Source: Streptomyces uncialis (GTDB lineage: Bacteria; Actinomycetota; Actinomycetes; Streptomycetales; Streptomycetaceae). Taken from it: a stretch of DNA of 64,000 bases. Of this stretch, positions 41,648 through 50,285 are shown piece after piece (position 1 is the first letter of the stretch; each line of letters begins with the position of its first letter). Under the pieces are notes generated by a model. That model was given only the letters and a program-made list of their open reading frames with translations, ran no database searches and was not told the DNA's origin. The position numbers were made by a program, and so were the translations under genes. Location: contig NZ_CP109583.1 of the NCBI RefSeq assembly GCF_036250755.1, positions 4,340,001 through 4,404,000 of the forward strand, in the 5' to 3' direction.

Positions 41648-42613
41648 TCACGAACTACGGCTGGAGTACCGGACAGCGTCCTGCCGTTCCAGCCAATTCG
41701 TGATCGCGCGGTTCGTCTCCTCCGGCTTCTCCTGCTGAATCCAATGGCCGCAGTCCAGACCGACCACTTCCGCGTTCGGCACGGACTCCGTCAGCCTCTC
41801 GGACCTCTGGACCGCGTCCCGGTCGCCGTAGATCATGAGCGTGGGCTGCTGGATGACCGGGTCCACGTCCGCCAGCAAGCGCCAGTTGCGGTCGAGATTC
41901 CTGTACCAGTTCACACTGCCCGTGAACCCTGCCGATGCGAAGGCGGAGACGAAAACAGCCAGTTCGCTGTCGCTCATGACGGGATCACCGAGCGGCTTTT
42001 CCGCCCTGGCGAGATCGATCAGCGCCATACCCGGCCGGGGCTCCCTGGGGGGCTCGTTCTTCCGGTACATGTTGCGAAGGAACTGGAAGGTGTTCTCGTC
42101 GAACACGGCGTCCGCGACGCCCGGCCGCCGATTGAAGTGGACGAAATAGAAGTCGCCGCCGAACACCTCTTCCATGAACTCGATCCAGGGCTTCTCGCCG
42201 CGTTCCTGGTACGGCAGGCTCAGGTTGATCACCTTGTTCACACGGTTCGGGTGCAGCAGGGTCAGCCCCCAGACGACCATCGCACCCCAGTCATGCCCGA
42301 CGAAGGTGGCGTCCTCGTACCCGTAGTGATCGAGAAGTGCGACGAGGTCACCCGTCAGGTGTGCGATGTCGTAGTCCGTCACCTCGGCCGGACGGGAGGA
42401 ATTGCCGTAACCCCGCTGGTTCGGAACGATGACATGGTAGCCAGCCGCAGCGAGGACGGGCATCTGATGGCGCCAGGAAAAGGCGTGCTCCGGCCAGCCG
42501 TGACAGAGCACGATGGGCTTTCCGGCATTCTCCCGGCCCGCTTCGAAGACTTCGAGCTCCACACCGTTGACCGGAACAAGGGTGGGCTCGGGGAAATCTG
42601 CTGGATCGAACAT
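41648..42613 (-). CDS. alpha/beta hydrolase, epoxide hydrolase-like
   Basis: A 321-residue enzyme of the epoxide hydrolase group. The oxyanion motif is HGWPEH, the nucleophile Asp lies in 'TFVGHDWGAMVVWGL', the charge-relay acid region in 'TLMIYGDRDAVQ' and the His in 'GLDCGHWIQQEKPEE'. Cap-domain tyrosines that activate the epoxide are plausible ('YRNLDRNWRLL'). ATG 42613 sits behind AGAGGA; GTG 42616 is an alternative. It is divergent from a WYL regulator, which is the probable controller. Confidence 0.92.
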   Translation of the reverse strand: MFDPADFPEPTLVPVNGVELEVFEAGRENAGKPIVLCHGWPEHAFSWRHQMPVLAAAGYHVIVPNQRGYGNSSRPAEVTDYDIAHLTGDLVALLDHYGYEDATFVGHDWGAMVVWGLTLLHPNRVNKVINLSLPYQERGEKPWIEFMEEVFGGDFYFVHFNRRPGVADAVFDENTFQFLRNMYRKNEPPREPRPGMALIDLARAEKPLGDPVMSDSELAVFVSAFASAGFTGSVNWYRNLDRNWRLLADVDPVIQQPTLMIYGDRDAVQRSERLTESVPNAEVVGLDCGHWIQQEKPEETNRAITNWLERQDAVRYSSRSS

Positions 42614-42858
42614 CACGGTTCCTCTTTATTCTTTTCGGGGTGATCAGGCCCAGGCTATTTTTCTGGGTGATCAGGCTCGGGCGACGGAGGTTCCCGAAGG
42701 CGGCGCCCACGCACCCGTGAAAGGCCGAGGGTCGACAGAGCTGAAAGGCCCGGGGTCGATACGGCCGTGGGTGGCGGGACTCGTCGCCGAAGCCATGCCG
42801 CCATCCTGGCGACCAAACCGGTCACCCCATGACCGGTTTCATTGAGAGTGTTGTCGGT

Positions 42859-43806
42859 ATGCGAACCGACCGGCTGGTGGCCGTCCTCCTCCTGCTGCAA
42901 CGGCGCGGGCGGGTGACGGCGGCAGAGGTCGCCCGGGAGCTGGAGGTCTCCGAGCGCACCGCCCGCCGCGACCTCGACGCCCTGGCCATGGCCGGGGTAC
43001 CCGTGTACTCCACACAGGGCCGGGGCGGCGGCTGGCGCCTCGTGGGCGGCGCCCGTACCGACCTGTCCGGGTTGACCGCGGGCGAGGTCCGCGCCCTGTT
43101 CCTGGTCGCCGGACCGGCCTCGGCCGCGACGCCGACCGTGAAGGCGGCTCTGCGCAAGCTCGTCCAAGCCCTGCCGGAGCCCTTCCGGGCGCAGGCCGAG
43201 GCGACGGCGTCGTCGCTGGTCAAGGACCCGCAGGCATGGGGATCGGGTCCGGTCGGGCACCGGCCGCCCCGCTTCCTCGACGCACTCCAGGACGCGGTGA
43301 TCCACGGCGTCCAGGTACGGCTCCGCTACGTCGACCGCGAAGGCGCCGAGACCGGGAGAACCGTCCACCCGCTGGGCATCGTCGCCAAGGGTCCGTCGTG
43401 GTACCTCGTCGCCCACACCGAGGCGGGTCGGCGGACCTTCCGGATCGACCGTGTGGCGTCCGCCGACCCGACCGGCGACCCCGTGCACCGTCCCGGGGAC
43501 TTCGACCTCGCCGAGAGCTGGCGCGAGATCGCCGACGAGATCGACCGCAGACGAACGCCACTGGAGGTCCAGGCGGTATGCGCGCCCCACGGGGTGAGCG
43601 TGCTCCGGATGGCGTTCGGCGGCCGGCTCCAGGTGGGGGGTTCCGCGCCCGACGGCCGGGTCGAGGTCGTGATCCGCGGCCACGACGAGTACATGCTCGC
43701 CGGTGAGCTCGCCGGGCTGGTCGACCAGGTCGAGGTGACCGGCCCGCCGGGGGTGCGGGACCGCCTGGCCGTGATCGGCGGCACGCTCGTCGAGCGATAC
43801 GGCTAA
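42859..43806 (+). CDS. WYL-domain transcriptional regulator (DeoR-type HTH)
   Basis: A 315-residue regulator with an N-terminal winged helix ('RRGRVTAAEVARELEVSER', 'TARRDLDALAMAGVPVYS') and a C-terminal WYL domain carrying the motif variant 'GPSWYLVAHTEAGRRTFRID' (W-Y-L). WYL domains sense small ligands or nucleic acid. ATG 42859 is preferred over 42829 because it begins the HTH at its normal position. Its divergent arrangement with the epoxide hydrolase, 245 bp apart, is the typical regulator/target layout. Confidence 0.9.
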   Translation: MRTDRLVAVLLLLQRRGRVTAAEVARELEVSERTARRDLDALAMAGVPVYSTQGRGGGWRLVGGARTDLSGLTAGEVRALFLVAGPASAATPTVKAALRKLVQALPEPFRAQAEATASSLVKDPQAWGSGPVGHRPPRFLDALQDAVIHGVQVRLRYVDREGAETGRTVHPLGIVAKGPSWYLVAHTEAGRRTFRIDRVASADPTGDPVHRPGDFDLAESWREIADEIDRRRTPLEVQAVCAPHGVSVLRMAFGGRLQVGGSAPDGRVEVVIRGHDEYMLAGELAGLVDQVEVTGPPGVRDRLAVIGGTLVERYG

Positions 43807-43833
43807 GGGCTGTCCCGTGATTCGTGCCGCGGC

Positions 43834-44958
43834 CTACGCGGCGGCCGGGACTACCTGGGCCGCCGGGGTCGCCGCGACCCCGAGGCCGTCCGTCGCGGGC
43901 GGGTAGTCGATGTAGCCCTCCGCCCCTCCCCCGTACAGGTTCTCCGTCGGCGGACCCGCGAGCGGGATGCCGTCGGCCAGGCGGGCGGGGAGGTCCGGGT
44001 TCGTCATGAACAGGCGGCCGAGGGCGATCACGTCCGCGTGGCCGTCCCGCACCAGGCGCGCGCCCGCGGCGGGGCTGCTCGGCACCGGACCGTTCGTGTT
44101 GGCGACGAGCGTGCCCGACCAGCGGGTCCGCAGATCCGCGATGGCTCCGTACGCGCCGTTCTCCAGCACATGCAGATAGGCCAGGCCCAGCGGCTCCAGC
44201 GCGTCGACCAGTGTCCGGTACGTGGTGCGCGCGTCGGTCTCGGCGAGCTGGTTCTCGGCGTTGTCCGGTGAGATGCGCAGGCCCACGCGGTCCGCGCCGA
44301 CCTCGGTGACGACCGCTTCGACGACCTCCGTCGCGAACCGCAGCCGGCCGGTGACCGAGCCGCCGTACCCGTCCGTGCGCAGGTTGGTGTTGTCGGCGAT
44401 GAACTGCTGGACGAGGTAGCCGTTCGCGCCGTGGATCTCCACGCCGTCGAAGCCCGCCTCGATCGCGCGCCGGGCCGCGGACGCGAAGTCCCGTATGGTC
44501 GCGTCGATCTCACGGGCCGTCAGCTGGCGCGGAGTGACGTGGTCGAGCAGCCCGTCCCGGGTGAAGATCCGGCTCCCCTCGATGGCGACGGCCGACGGGG
44601 CCACCGGCAGCTCGCCGTCCGGGAGGGTCAGCGGGTGGGTCATCCGGCCCACGTGCCACAGCTGGGCGAAGATCGTGCCGCCCTCGGCGTGCACCGCGTC
44701 CGTCACCTCCCGCCAGCCTCGAGTCTGCGCGTCGGTCACCAGGCCCGGGATGCCGGGGCCGCCCTTGGCGAGCGCGTTGACGTACACGCCCTCCGTGATC
44801 AGCAGCCCGGCTCCGGCGCGCTGCCGGTAGTATGTCGCCGCGTGCGGGCTCGGCACGCCCGTCGCGTCGTCGGCCCGGCCCCGGGTCATCGGGGCCATCG
44901 CCACCCGGTTCGCCAGTTCCAGCCGCCCCGCCCGGTACGGCTCCAGCAACTCCCGCAT
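43834..44958 (-). CDS. alkene reductase, old yellow enzyme family
   Basis: A 374-residue FMN-dependent ene-reductase. 'LANRVAMAPMTRGRADDATG' is the N-terminal FMN loop, 'LWHVGRMTHP' contains the FMN-binding His-x-Gly-Arg, and 'GFDGVEIHGANGYLVQQF' has the substrate His/Asn pair. 'NLRTDGYGGSVTGRLRF' and 'VIALGRLFMTNPDLPARL' complete the barrel. It reduces activated C=C bonds with NAD(P)H. ATG 44958 gives the normal family start. An ATG at 45030 overlapping the RidA stop (ATGA) would add 24 residues and would indicate translational coupling. Confidence 0.93.
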   Translation of the reverse strand: MRELLEPYRAGRLELANRVAMAPMTRGRADDATGVPSPHAATYYRQRAGAGLLITEGVYVNALAKGGPGIPGLVTDAQTRGWREVTDAVHAEGGTIFAQLWHVGRMTHPLTLPDGELPVAPSAVAIEGSRIFTRDGLLDHVTPRQLTAREIDATIRDFASAARRAIEAGFDGVEIHGANGYLVQQFIADNTNLRTDGYGGSVTGRLRFATEVVEAVVTEVGADRVGLRISPDNAENQLAETDARTTYRTLVDALEPLGLAYLHVLENGAYGAIADLRTRWSGTLVANTNGPVPSSPAAGARLVRDGHADVIALGRLFMTNPDLPARLADGIPLAGPPTENLYGGGAEGYIDYPPATDGLGVAATPAAQVVPAAA

Positions 44959-45026
44959 CCCCACAACCTCTTCCCGCTCTTCCCGCGATTCCATGTCCCG
45001 TGCCTGTCCCGTCACGACCCCGGCGC

Positions 45027-45458
45027 TCATGCGGCGCTCCGGTCCAGCGCGATGACCTCGACCTCGATCTGCCAGTCGGGCCGGGCCAGCGCGACGACCT
45101 CGATGAGGGTGTCGGCGGGGTAGGGCTCGGCCAGGAACTCGCCGCGCAGCGTCATCACATGCGGGAAGTTCGCCGCCATGTCCCGGACGAGGATGCCGAC
45201 CTTGATCACGTCCGCGAAGGTCAGGCCGCCCGCCTCCAGCACCCGTCCGACGTTCCTGAACGCCTGCCGCCCCTGCGCCAGGAACCCGCCCTCGACGGTC
45301 GTCCCGTCCTCCTCGAACCCCGCCTGCCCGGACACGTACACCAGGCCCCCGGCCCGGACGGCCTGCGATATCCGGTACGGCGCGTACCAGTCCGGCGTGG
45401 TCGCGATCTTCTCGACGCGCACGCGCTCCATGGTGGCCACGCTCTCGTTGCTGGACAT
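45027..45458 (-). CDS. RidA family protein co-encoded with the ene-reductase
   Basis: A 143-residue Rid domain: 'ISQAVRAGGLVYVSGQAGF', 'QAFRNVGRVLEAGGLTFADV', 'KVGILVRDMAANFPHVMTL' and a C-terminal 'PDWQIEVEVIALDRS'. As in many Rid proteins outside the RidA subfamily, the catalytic Arg near the end is absent. ATG 45458 follows GGGGAGAG. Its stop overlaps a possible start of the downstream reductase, so both respond to the TetR-type operator upstream. Confidence 0.88.
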   Translation of the reverse strand: MSSNESVATMERVRVEKIATTPDWYAPYRISQAVRAGGLVYVSGQAGFEEDGTTVEGGFLAQGRQAFRNVGRVLEAGGLTFADVIKVGILVRDMAANFPHVMTLRGEFLAEPYPADTLIEVVALARPDWQIEVEVIALDRSAA

Positions 45459-45501
45459 GACTCTCCCCTGTCTCGGCGGGGACCGGAACCGGCCCCCGCA
45501 C

Positions 45502-45533
45502 GGCCACGTTACGAAACGTTCCGTAACGTGGCC
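45502..45533. promoter_or_regulatory. 32-bp palindromic TetR operator
   Basis: GGCCACGTTACG (45502-45513) and CGTAACGTGGCC (45522-45533) are perfect complements with an 8-base spacer AAACGTTC. A further half-site, ACGAAACGTAACGTCAC, lies at about 45567-45583 close to the tetR start. The divergent position between the RidA/reductase operon and the tetR gene makes this the obvious operator. Confidence 0.85.
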
Positions 45534-45603
45534 TGAAGTTAGGCCACTCCGAGCCGGATTGTCAAAACGAAACGTAACGTCACCCGAACGGTAGGGTGGG
45601 CCC

Positions 45604-46191
45604 ATGACCCCCGACCCGAACAGTGACCGGCGCAGCGAGCGCGCCCGCCGGGCGATCCTCGACGCGGCGTTCGACCTGGTGAGCCGTAAGGGCTTCGCGA
45701 AGCTGACCATCGAGGCCATCGCCGCCCAGGCAGGCGTGGGCAAACCCACGATCTACCGCTGGTGGCGCTCCAAGGGCGCGGTGGTGCTGGAGGCGATGAA
45801 CGAGGAACTCGGCGACGACTTCGCCTACCCCGACACCGGTGACATCGCCGCCGACCTCACGACCCAGATCACCGCGGTGAGCCGACGGCTGATCACCGGC
45901 CGGATGAGCGAGGCGTTCAGGGGCGTCCTGGGCGAGGCCCAGAACGACCCCGAGCTGATGAAGGCGTTCCGCCGGACGATCCTCGAACCCAGCATCGCGC
46001 AGTGCCGGGCCCGGCTGGAATCCGCCGTCGCCGCCGGGCAGCTCCGCTCCGACCTGCCCACCGATGTGATGGTCGACCTCTTCTACGCGCCGATCCACTA
46101 CCGGCACTTCCTGGGTTTCGGCGACGACGCGGTCAGGGGCAGCGCCGATCTCGTCCAGGACGTCCTGCTCGGCCTGCGGCCCCGGCCGTAG
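45604..46191 (+). CDS. TetR-family repressor
   Basis: A 195-residue regulator with a standard TetR DNA-binding domain: 'ARRAILDAAFDLVSRKGFAK', 'LTIEAIAAQAGVGKPTIYR' then 'WWRSKGAVVLEAMNEE'. The C-terminal ligand-binding part is helical ('MKAFRRTILEPSIAQCRARL', 'DVMVDLFYAPIHYRHFLGF'), as in the TetR_C_16-like group. It is divergent from the RidA/ene-reductase pair across a palindromic operator, so it most likely represses them and itself until an inducer, perhaps an electrophile, binds. Confidence 0.93.
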   Translation: MTPDPNSDRRSERARRAILDAAFDLVSRKGFAKLTIEAIAAQAGVGKPTIYRWWRSKGAVVLEAMNEELGDDFAYPDTGDIAADLTTQITAVSRRLITGRMSEAFRGVLGEAQNDPELMKAFRRTILEPSIAQCRARLESAVAAGQLRSDLPTDVMVDLFYAPIHYRHFLGFGDDAVRGSADLVQDVLLGLRPRP

Positions 46192-46344
46192 GCGGGGTGA
46201 CGCCCGCTGCCCGGACACTCTTCGGTCTCCACCCCGCCGCGCCGCCTGCGGTCACTACCTCATGCCGGCCGGGGGCCCGTTGCGGTCGGCGGGGACGGAG
46301 AAACCCGTTGGCGCCCCGTTCCGTTCAGCGGTGAGACTCGGCCC

Positions 46345-47253
46345 ATGACGCTGCACGAGAACGAGGTCCCGGCCGACGGTTCGGTGGTCCGGTCGCTGCT
46401 CACGGCCCAGTGTCCGCAGTGGGCCGACCTGCCGTTGTCGGCCGCCGGAGCCGGTACGGACAACACCATGTACCGGCTGGGCGACGACCTGCTCGTACGG
46501 CTTCCCCGGACCCCCGACAACGCGCGGGCCGTCCGGAAGGAACAGCGGTGGCTGCCGCGTCTGGCGCCCCTGCTCGGCCGCCCGGTCCCCGCGCCCGTCC
46601 ACGCCGGGACGCCCACCGAGGACTTCCCGCTCGTCTGGTCGGTCCACCAGTGGATCGAGGGGGACGTGGTCGGCCCGGACACCGTCCGGGACTGGGCCGC
46701 CTTCGGCACCGACCTGGCCGCGTTCGTACGGGAGCTCCACGGCGTCGGCCTCATGGGCGCGACCCGTACGGGCGACCTCAGCTGGTACCGCGGCGGCGGT
46801 CTGCGGGCGTACGACGGGACGGCCCGCGAGTACTTCGACGGCTGCCGGGCCGTGGTGGGCACGGAACTCGACGTCGATGCCCTGGAGCGGTTGTGGCACG
46901 CGGCACTCGTGCTGCCCGACTCCTCCGGTCCCGAGGTGTGGCTCCACGGCGACCTCAAACCCACCAACCTGCTGGCCCGGAACGGCGCGCTCCACGCGGT
47001 CATCGACTTCGGATGCCTCTCGGTCGGCCTGCCCGACGCCGAGCACTCCACCGTCTGGGACCTGCCGCCCCTCGCCCGGGAGACCTACTGGAACGCCCTG
47101 CGCCTCGACGAGCCGGCCTGGGTCCGCGCCCGCGCCTGGGCGGTCGTGGTCGGCGTCAGCGGGATCGCCTACTACTGGCACACCTACCCCGCCTTCGTCG
47201 CCGAGTGCCGGGCCCGGCTCCAGGCGATCCTCACCGACGCCGCCACGCGCTGA
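46345..47253 (+). CDS. APH-fold phosphotransferase (aminoglycoside/macrolide-type)
   Basis: A 302-residue kinase-fold protein. The N-lobe reads 'GAGTDNTMYRLGDDLLVRLP' (nucleotide loop, then the strand with the conserved Arg/Lys), the catalytic loop is 'VWLHGDLKPTNLLARNG' and the metal-binding motif is 'AVIDFGCLSVGLPDAE'. 'HQWIEGDVV' and 'WYRGGGLRAYDG' match the aminoglycoside phosphotransferase family members common in Streptomyces, most of which have unproven substrates. It is encoded alone. Confidence 0.9.
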   Translation: MTLHENEVPADGSVVRSLLTAQCPQWADLPLSAAGAGTDNTMYRLGDDLLVRLPRTPDNARAVRKEQRWLPRLAPLLGRPVPAPVHAGTPTEDFPLVWSVHQWIEGDVVGPDTVRDWAAFGTDLAAFVRELHGVGLMGATRTGDLSWYRGGGLRAYDGTAREYFDGCRAVVGTELDVDALERLWHAALVLPDSSGPEVWLHGDLKPTNLLARNGALHAVIDFGCLSVGLPDAEHSTVWDLPPLARETYWNALRLDEPAWVRARAWAVVVGVSGIAYYWHTYPAFVAECRARLQAILTDAATR

Positions 47254-47285
47254 GCGCCCCGACGGCCTCCCCAGCCCGTGTTCGG

Positions 47286-47410
47286 TGGGTCCCGGTCCGT
47301 ACCCCGGCGGTACCCGGCGGGTCCCGGTCCGCACCCGGCGGACCCCGGTCCGCACCCGGCCGGTCGTGGTCAGTCACGGCCGGTCGTGGTCAGTCACGGC
47401 CGGTCGTGGT
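47286..47410. repeat. GC-rich tandem repeats overlapping a gene end
   Basis: A 20-bp unit, CGGCCGGTCGTGGTCAGTCA, is repeated in tandem 2.7 times at 47357-47410. It is preceded by imperfect copies of a CCCGGTCCGCACCCGGCGGA-like 20-mer. The last unit runs into the 3' end of the VOC gene, where it encodes its final Asp/Arg/Pro residues. Confidence 0.8.
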
Positions 47411-47822
47411 CCGCACCCGGCCGGTCCCCGGGCCGCTCCTGGTCCGTCCTCGGCCGGGCCTTGATCACGCAGAAGGGGTGCCCGGCCGGGTCGATGAGGA
47501 CGCGCCACCGCTTCTCGTTCGGCTGATGCTCCGGCCTGCTCGCGCCCAGCTCCAGCAGCCGGGCCTCGGCCTCGTCCACGTCCTCCACGTCGAAGCAGAG
47601 ATGGAGCTGCTGGGGGACGAGCGGGTCGGGCCAGGTCGGGGCCCGGTGGCCGTCGACCCGCTGGAAGCCGATGAGGAGTCCGTGCTCACCGCGCAGACCG
47701 GCGAACTCCGCACCGGACTCCGCGTGCGGTTCGAGGCCGGTGGCCCCCTGGTAGAACGCCATCAGGGCCAGAGGGTCGGGGCAGTCGAGGGTGACCGCGC
47801 TCAACCTCATCTTCGGGGACAT
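47394..47822 (-). CDS. VOC (glyoxalase/bleomycin resistance) superfamily protein
   Basis: A 142-residue single VOC module: 'MRLSAVTLDCPDPLALMAFY', 'GLLIGFQRVDGH', 'QLHLCFDVEDVDEAEARLLE' and 'RVLIDPAGHPFCVIK'. The paired beta-alpha-beta-beta-beta units form a metal or ligand pocket in dimers. The role (glyoxalase, dioxygenase or antibiotic binding) cannot be told. ATG 47822 has GGAGG upstream. The C-terminal tail ('RPGDRPGADHDRP') is derived from the adjacent tandem repeat. Confidence 0.85.
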   Translation of the reverse strand: MSPKMRLSAVTLDCPDPLALMAFYQGATGLEPHAESGAEFAGLRGEHGLLIGFQRVDGHRAPTWPDPLVPQQLHLCFDVEDVDEAEARLLELGASRPEHQPNEKRWRVLIDPAGHPFCVIKARPRTDQERPGDRPGADHDRP

Positions 47823-47894
47823 GGCACCTCCGGGACGTTCGGTGGACTCACGCCGCACCACCCTAGGCGTGCCCGGTCGCGGGCCGACGCGCCT

Positions 47895-47958
47895 TGGCGG
47901 GAGCGGGAGCGGGTGCCCGCGACCGCTCCGCCCCGGGCACCCGCTCCCGCTCCCGCCA
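47895..47958 (-). terminator. very long perfect hairpin after the HelD-like gene
   Basis: A 25-bp perfect stem (47895-47919 with 47934-47958; arms built of GGGAGC repeats) and a 14-base loop lie 36 bp beyond the HelD-like stop on the minus strand. It is the strongest stem in the window and the likely terminator. Confidence 0.8.
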
Positions 47959-47993
47959 CGAACCTCGCAGGTCAGCCGCCGGTCAGCCGGTCG

Positions 47994-50285
47994 TCAATCG
48001 CTCGTCAGGACGACGAGTTGCTGGGTCGGGCGGGTCATCGCGACATAGCGGTCGACCGCGCCCTCGATGCCCGTGCCGAACGCCTCCGGGTCGATGACGA
48101 CGACCAGGTCGAATTCGAGCCCCTTCGACAGCTCCGGTGTCAGTGACCGCACGCGGGGCGTCGCCCGGAACGCGGGGTCGCCGATGACGCAGGCGATCCC
48201 GTCCTCGTTGTCGGCGAGCCAGGAGCCGAGGATCTTGTCCAGATCCGTGACCGAGCCGTGGACGACGGGGATACCGCTGCTGCGGACGGAGGTCGGCACA
48301 TTGGCGTCCGGGAGCACCGCGCGGATGACCTGCTCGGCCTCCGCCATGACCTCCTCCGGGGTGCGGTAGTTGATGCTGAGGGAGGCCACGTCGATCCGGT
48401 CGAGGCCGACCCGGGCGAGCCTCTCCTGCCACGACTGCGTGAACCCGTGCCTGGCCTGGGCGCGGTCACCGACCACGGTGAAGCTCCGGGACGGGCAGCG
48501 CAGCAGCAGCATCTGCCACTCGGCGTCGGTCAGCTCCTGGGCCTCGTCCACGATGATGTGCGCGAACGGTCCGGCCAGGGGTTCCGGGTCGGCGGTGGGC
48601 ATCGCGCTGTGGTCGATGAGGCTGTCCTGGAGGTCCTTGCCGTGCAGCATCGTCAGCGCGCCCTCACCGTCGTCGTCGGCCCTCAGCAGGCTGTCGATGA
48701 CATCGGCCCTGCGGGCGCGTTCGGCGGCGACGGAGGCCTCGTGCCGACGTTTGCGTACGGACGCCCCCGCGTCACCGAGCCGCTGCCGTGCCGCGTCGAG
48801 GAACGGCAGATCGGACACCGTCCAGGCCTGGGGGTCCGCGCGTTGCAGCCTGCGGATGTCGGCGATGTCGAGCCAGGGCGCGCATCTGCGCAGATAGGCG
48901 GGGACCGTCCACAGGTCGCCGACCAGGTCGGACGCTTCGAGCATCGGCCACGCGCGGTTGAGGGTCCTCATCAGCTCCCGGTTCTGGAGCAGCGACCTCC
49001 GGAGCAGTACGGGCGGGACGTCGTCGTCGTGCTTGTCCGCCAGGATCGAGAAGAGCTCGTCCCGGACCTGGTCGCGTGCCTCGTTGTGCGGGGTGCCCGG
49101 TTCCACCGCGTCGAACGCCGCCGCCCAGTCCTCGACGCTCAGCCGGACCTCGGCCCAGTGGGTCGTGACGGTCAGCGCCTGGGTGGGCGGCTCCTCGTAC
49201 ATCCCGACGGCGGGTTCGATCGCCTTCACCAGGGCCGCCGACGACTTCAGCAGGGCGACCGCCGGGTCGGGCTCGGTCCCCGCCCCGGCTCCCTCGATCA
49301 CGAGGTCGCGCAGGGTGCAGGTCTGCACGCCCTCCTCGCCGAGGCTGGGCAGGACATCGGCGACGTAGGCCAGATACGGCTGGTGGGGGCCGACGAACAG
49401 CACACCGCCGCGACGGTGGCCCAGGCGCGGATCGGAGTAGAGGAGGTGGGCGGCACGGTGCAGGGCGACGACGGTCTTGCCGGTTCCCGGGCCGCCGTCC
49501 ACGACGAGGGTGCCGCGGGACCCCGCCCGGATGATGGCGTCCTGGTCGGCCTGGATGGTGGCGAGCACGTCACGCATCCGGGCCGAGCGGTTGCCGCCCA
49601 GGCTGGCGATGAACGCGGACTGGTCGTCGAGCGCGGCGTGCCCTTCGAGCCCGTCGGCGGTGAATACCTCGTCCCAGTAGTCGCTGATCCGGCCACGGGC
49701 CCAGCGGTACCGGCGGCGGCTCGCCAGCCCCATCGGATTGGCGTGCGTCGCCGCGAAGAACGGCTCCGCCGCGGGGGAACGCCAGTCGAGCAGCAGCCGC
49801 CGTCCCGTGCTGTCGGTGAGGCCGAGGCGACCGATGTACACGGGCTCGGGGGTGCCGGGGTCGGCGGGGCCGCCGGGGGCGTGGGGTGTACCGGGGCTGT
49901 CGGCGCTGCCTGGGCTGCCGTGGGTGTCGGCGCTTTCGGGGTTGCCGTGGGTGCCGGGGCTGTCGGGGGTGCCGGTGTTGTCGGGGGTGCCGGGGGTGCC
50001 GGCGGGGACGAAGTGTCCGAGGCACAGGTCCAGGCCGAAGCGGCGCAGGGTGCGCAGCCGGGCGGTCAGCCGGTGGATCTCCGCGTCCCGGTCCATCGCC
50101 TCCCGGCCGATGCCGCCGGGCGCCTTGCGCTCGACCGCGAGACGGCCGGACAGTTCCGCGATCGACTCCGCGAGGCTCTCCGAGATGGCCGCGAAGTGCC
50201 GCTCGTCGCTCGCGATCAGCGCCGGGTCGGCCTTCTGGGAGAGGCGGTCGGGCAGGTCGAACGCGCTGGTGGTCCGGGGGTTCAC
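47994..50285 (-). CDS. HelD/HelR-like RNA polymerase-recycling ATPase (UvrD-type SF1)
   Basis: A 763-residue SF1-type ATPase. The N-terminal arm is a coiled coil that in HelD enters the RNA polymerase secondary channel. 'YIGRLGLTDSTGRRLLLDWRSP' is read in two blocks. Walker A is GGPGTGKT (264-271), 'HIIVDEAQELTDAEWQML' is motif II, and 'SINYRTPEEV' and 'YVAMTRPTQQLVVLTS' belong to motifs IV-VI. In actinobacteria such proteins (HelR) free stalled or rifampicin-bound polymerase. Residues about 95-148 are an unusual Gly/Pro/Thr/Asp repeat insertion in the arm region. GTG 50285 is the start. No rifampicin-associated element was recognised upstream. Confidence 0.88.
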   Translation of the reverse strand: MNPRTTSAFDLPDRLSQKADPALIASDERHFAAISESLAESIAELSGRLAVERKAPGGIGREAMDRDAEIHRLTARLRTLRRFGLDLCLGHFVPAGTPGTPDNTGTPDSPGTHGNPESADTHGSPGSADSPGTPHAPGGPADPGTPEPVYIGRLGLTDSTGRRLLLDWRSPAAEPFFAATHANPMGLASRRRYRWARGRISDYWDEVFTADGLEGHAALDDQSAFIASLGGNRSARMRDVLATIQADQDAIIRAGSRGTLVVDGGPGTGKTVVALHRAAHLLYSDPRLGHRRGGVLFVGPHQPYLAYVADVLPSLGEEGVQTCTLRDLVIEGAGAGTEPDPAVALLKSSAALVKAIEPAVGMYEEPPTQALTVTTHWAEVRLSVEDWAAAFDAVEPGTPHNEARDQVRDELFSILADKHDDDVPPVLLRRSLLQNRELMRTLNRAWPMLEASDLVGDLWTVPAYLRRCAPWLDIADIRRLQRADPQAWTVSDLPFLDAARQRLGDAGASVRKRRHEASVAAERARRADVIDSLLRADDDGEGALTMLHGKDLQDSLIDHSAMPTADPEPLAGPFAHIIVDEAQELTDAEWQMLLLRCPSRSFTVVGDRAQARHGFTQSWQERLARVGLDRIDVASLSINYRTPEEVMAEAEQVIRAVLPDANVPTSVRSSGIPVVHGSVTDLDKILGSWLADNEDGIACVIGDPAFRATPRVRSLTPELSKGLEFDLVVVIDPEAFGTGIEGAVDRYVAMTRPTQQLVVLTSD

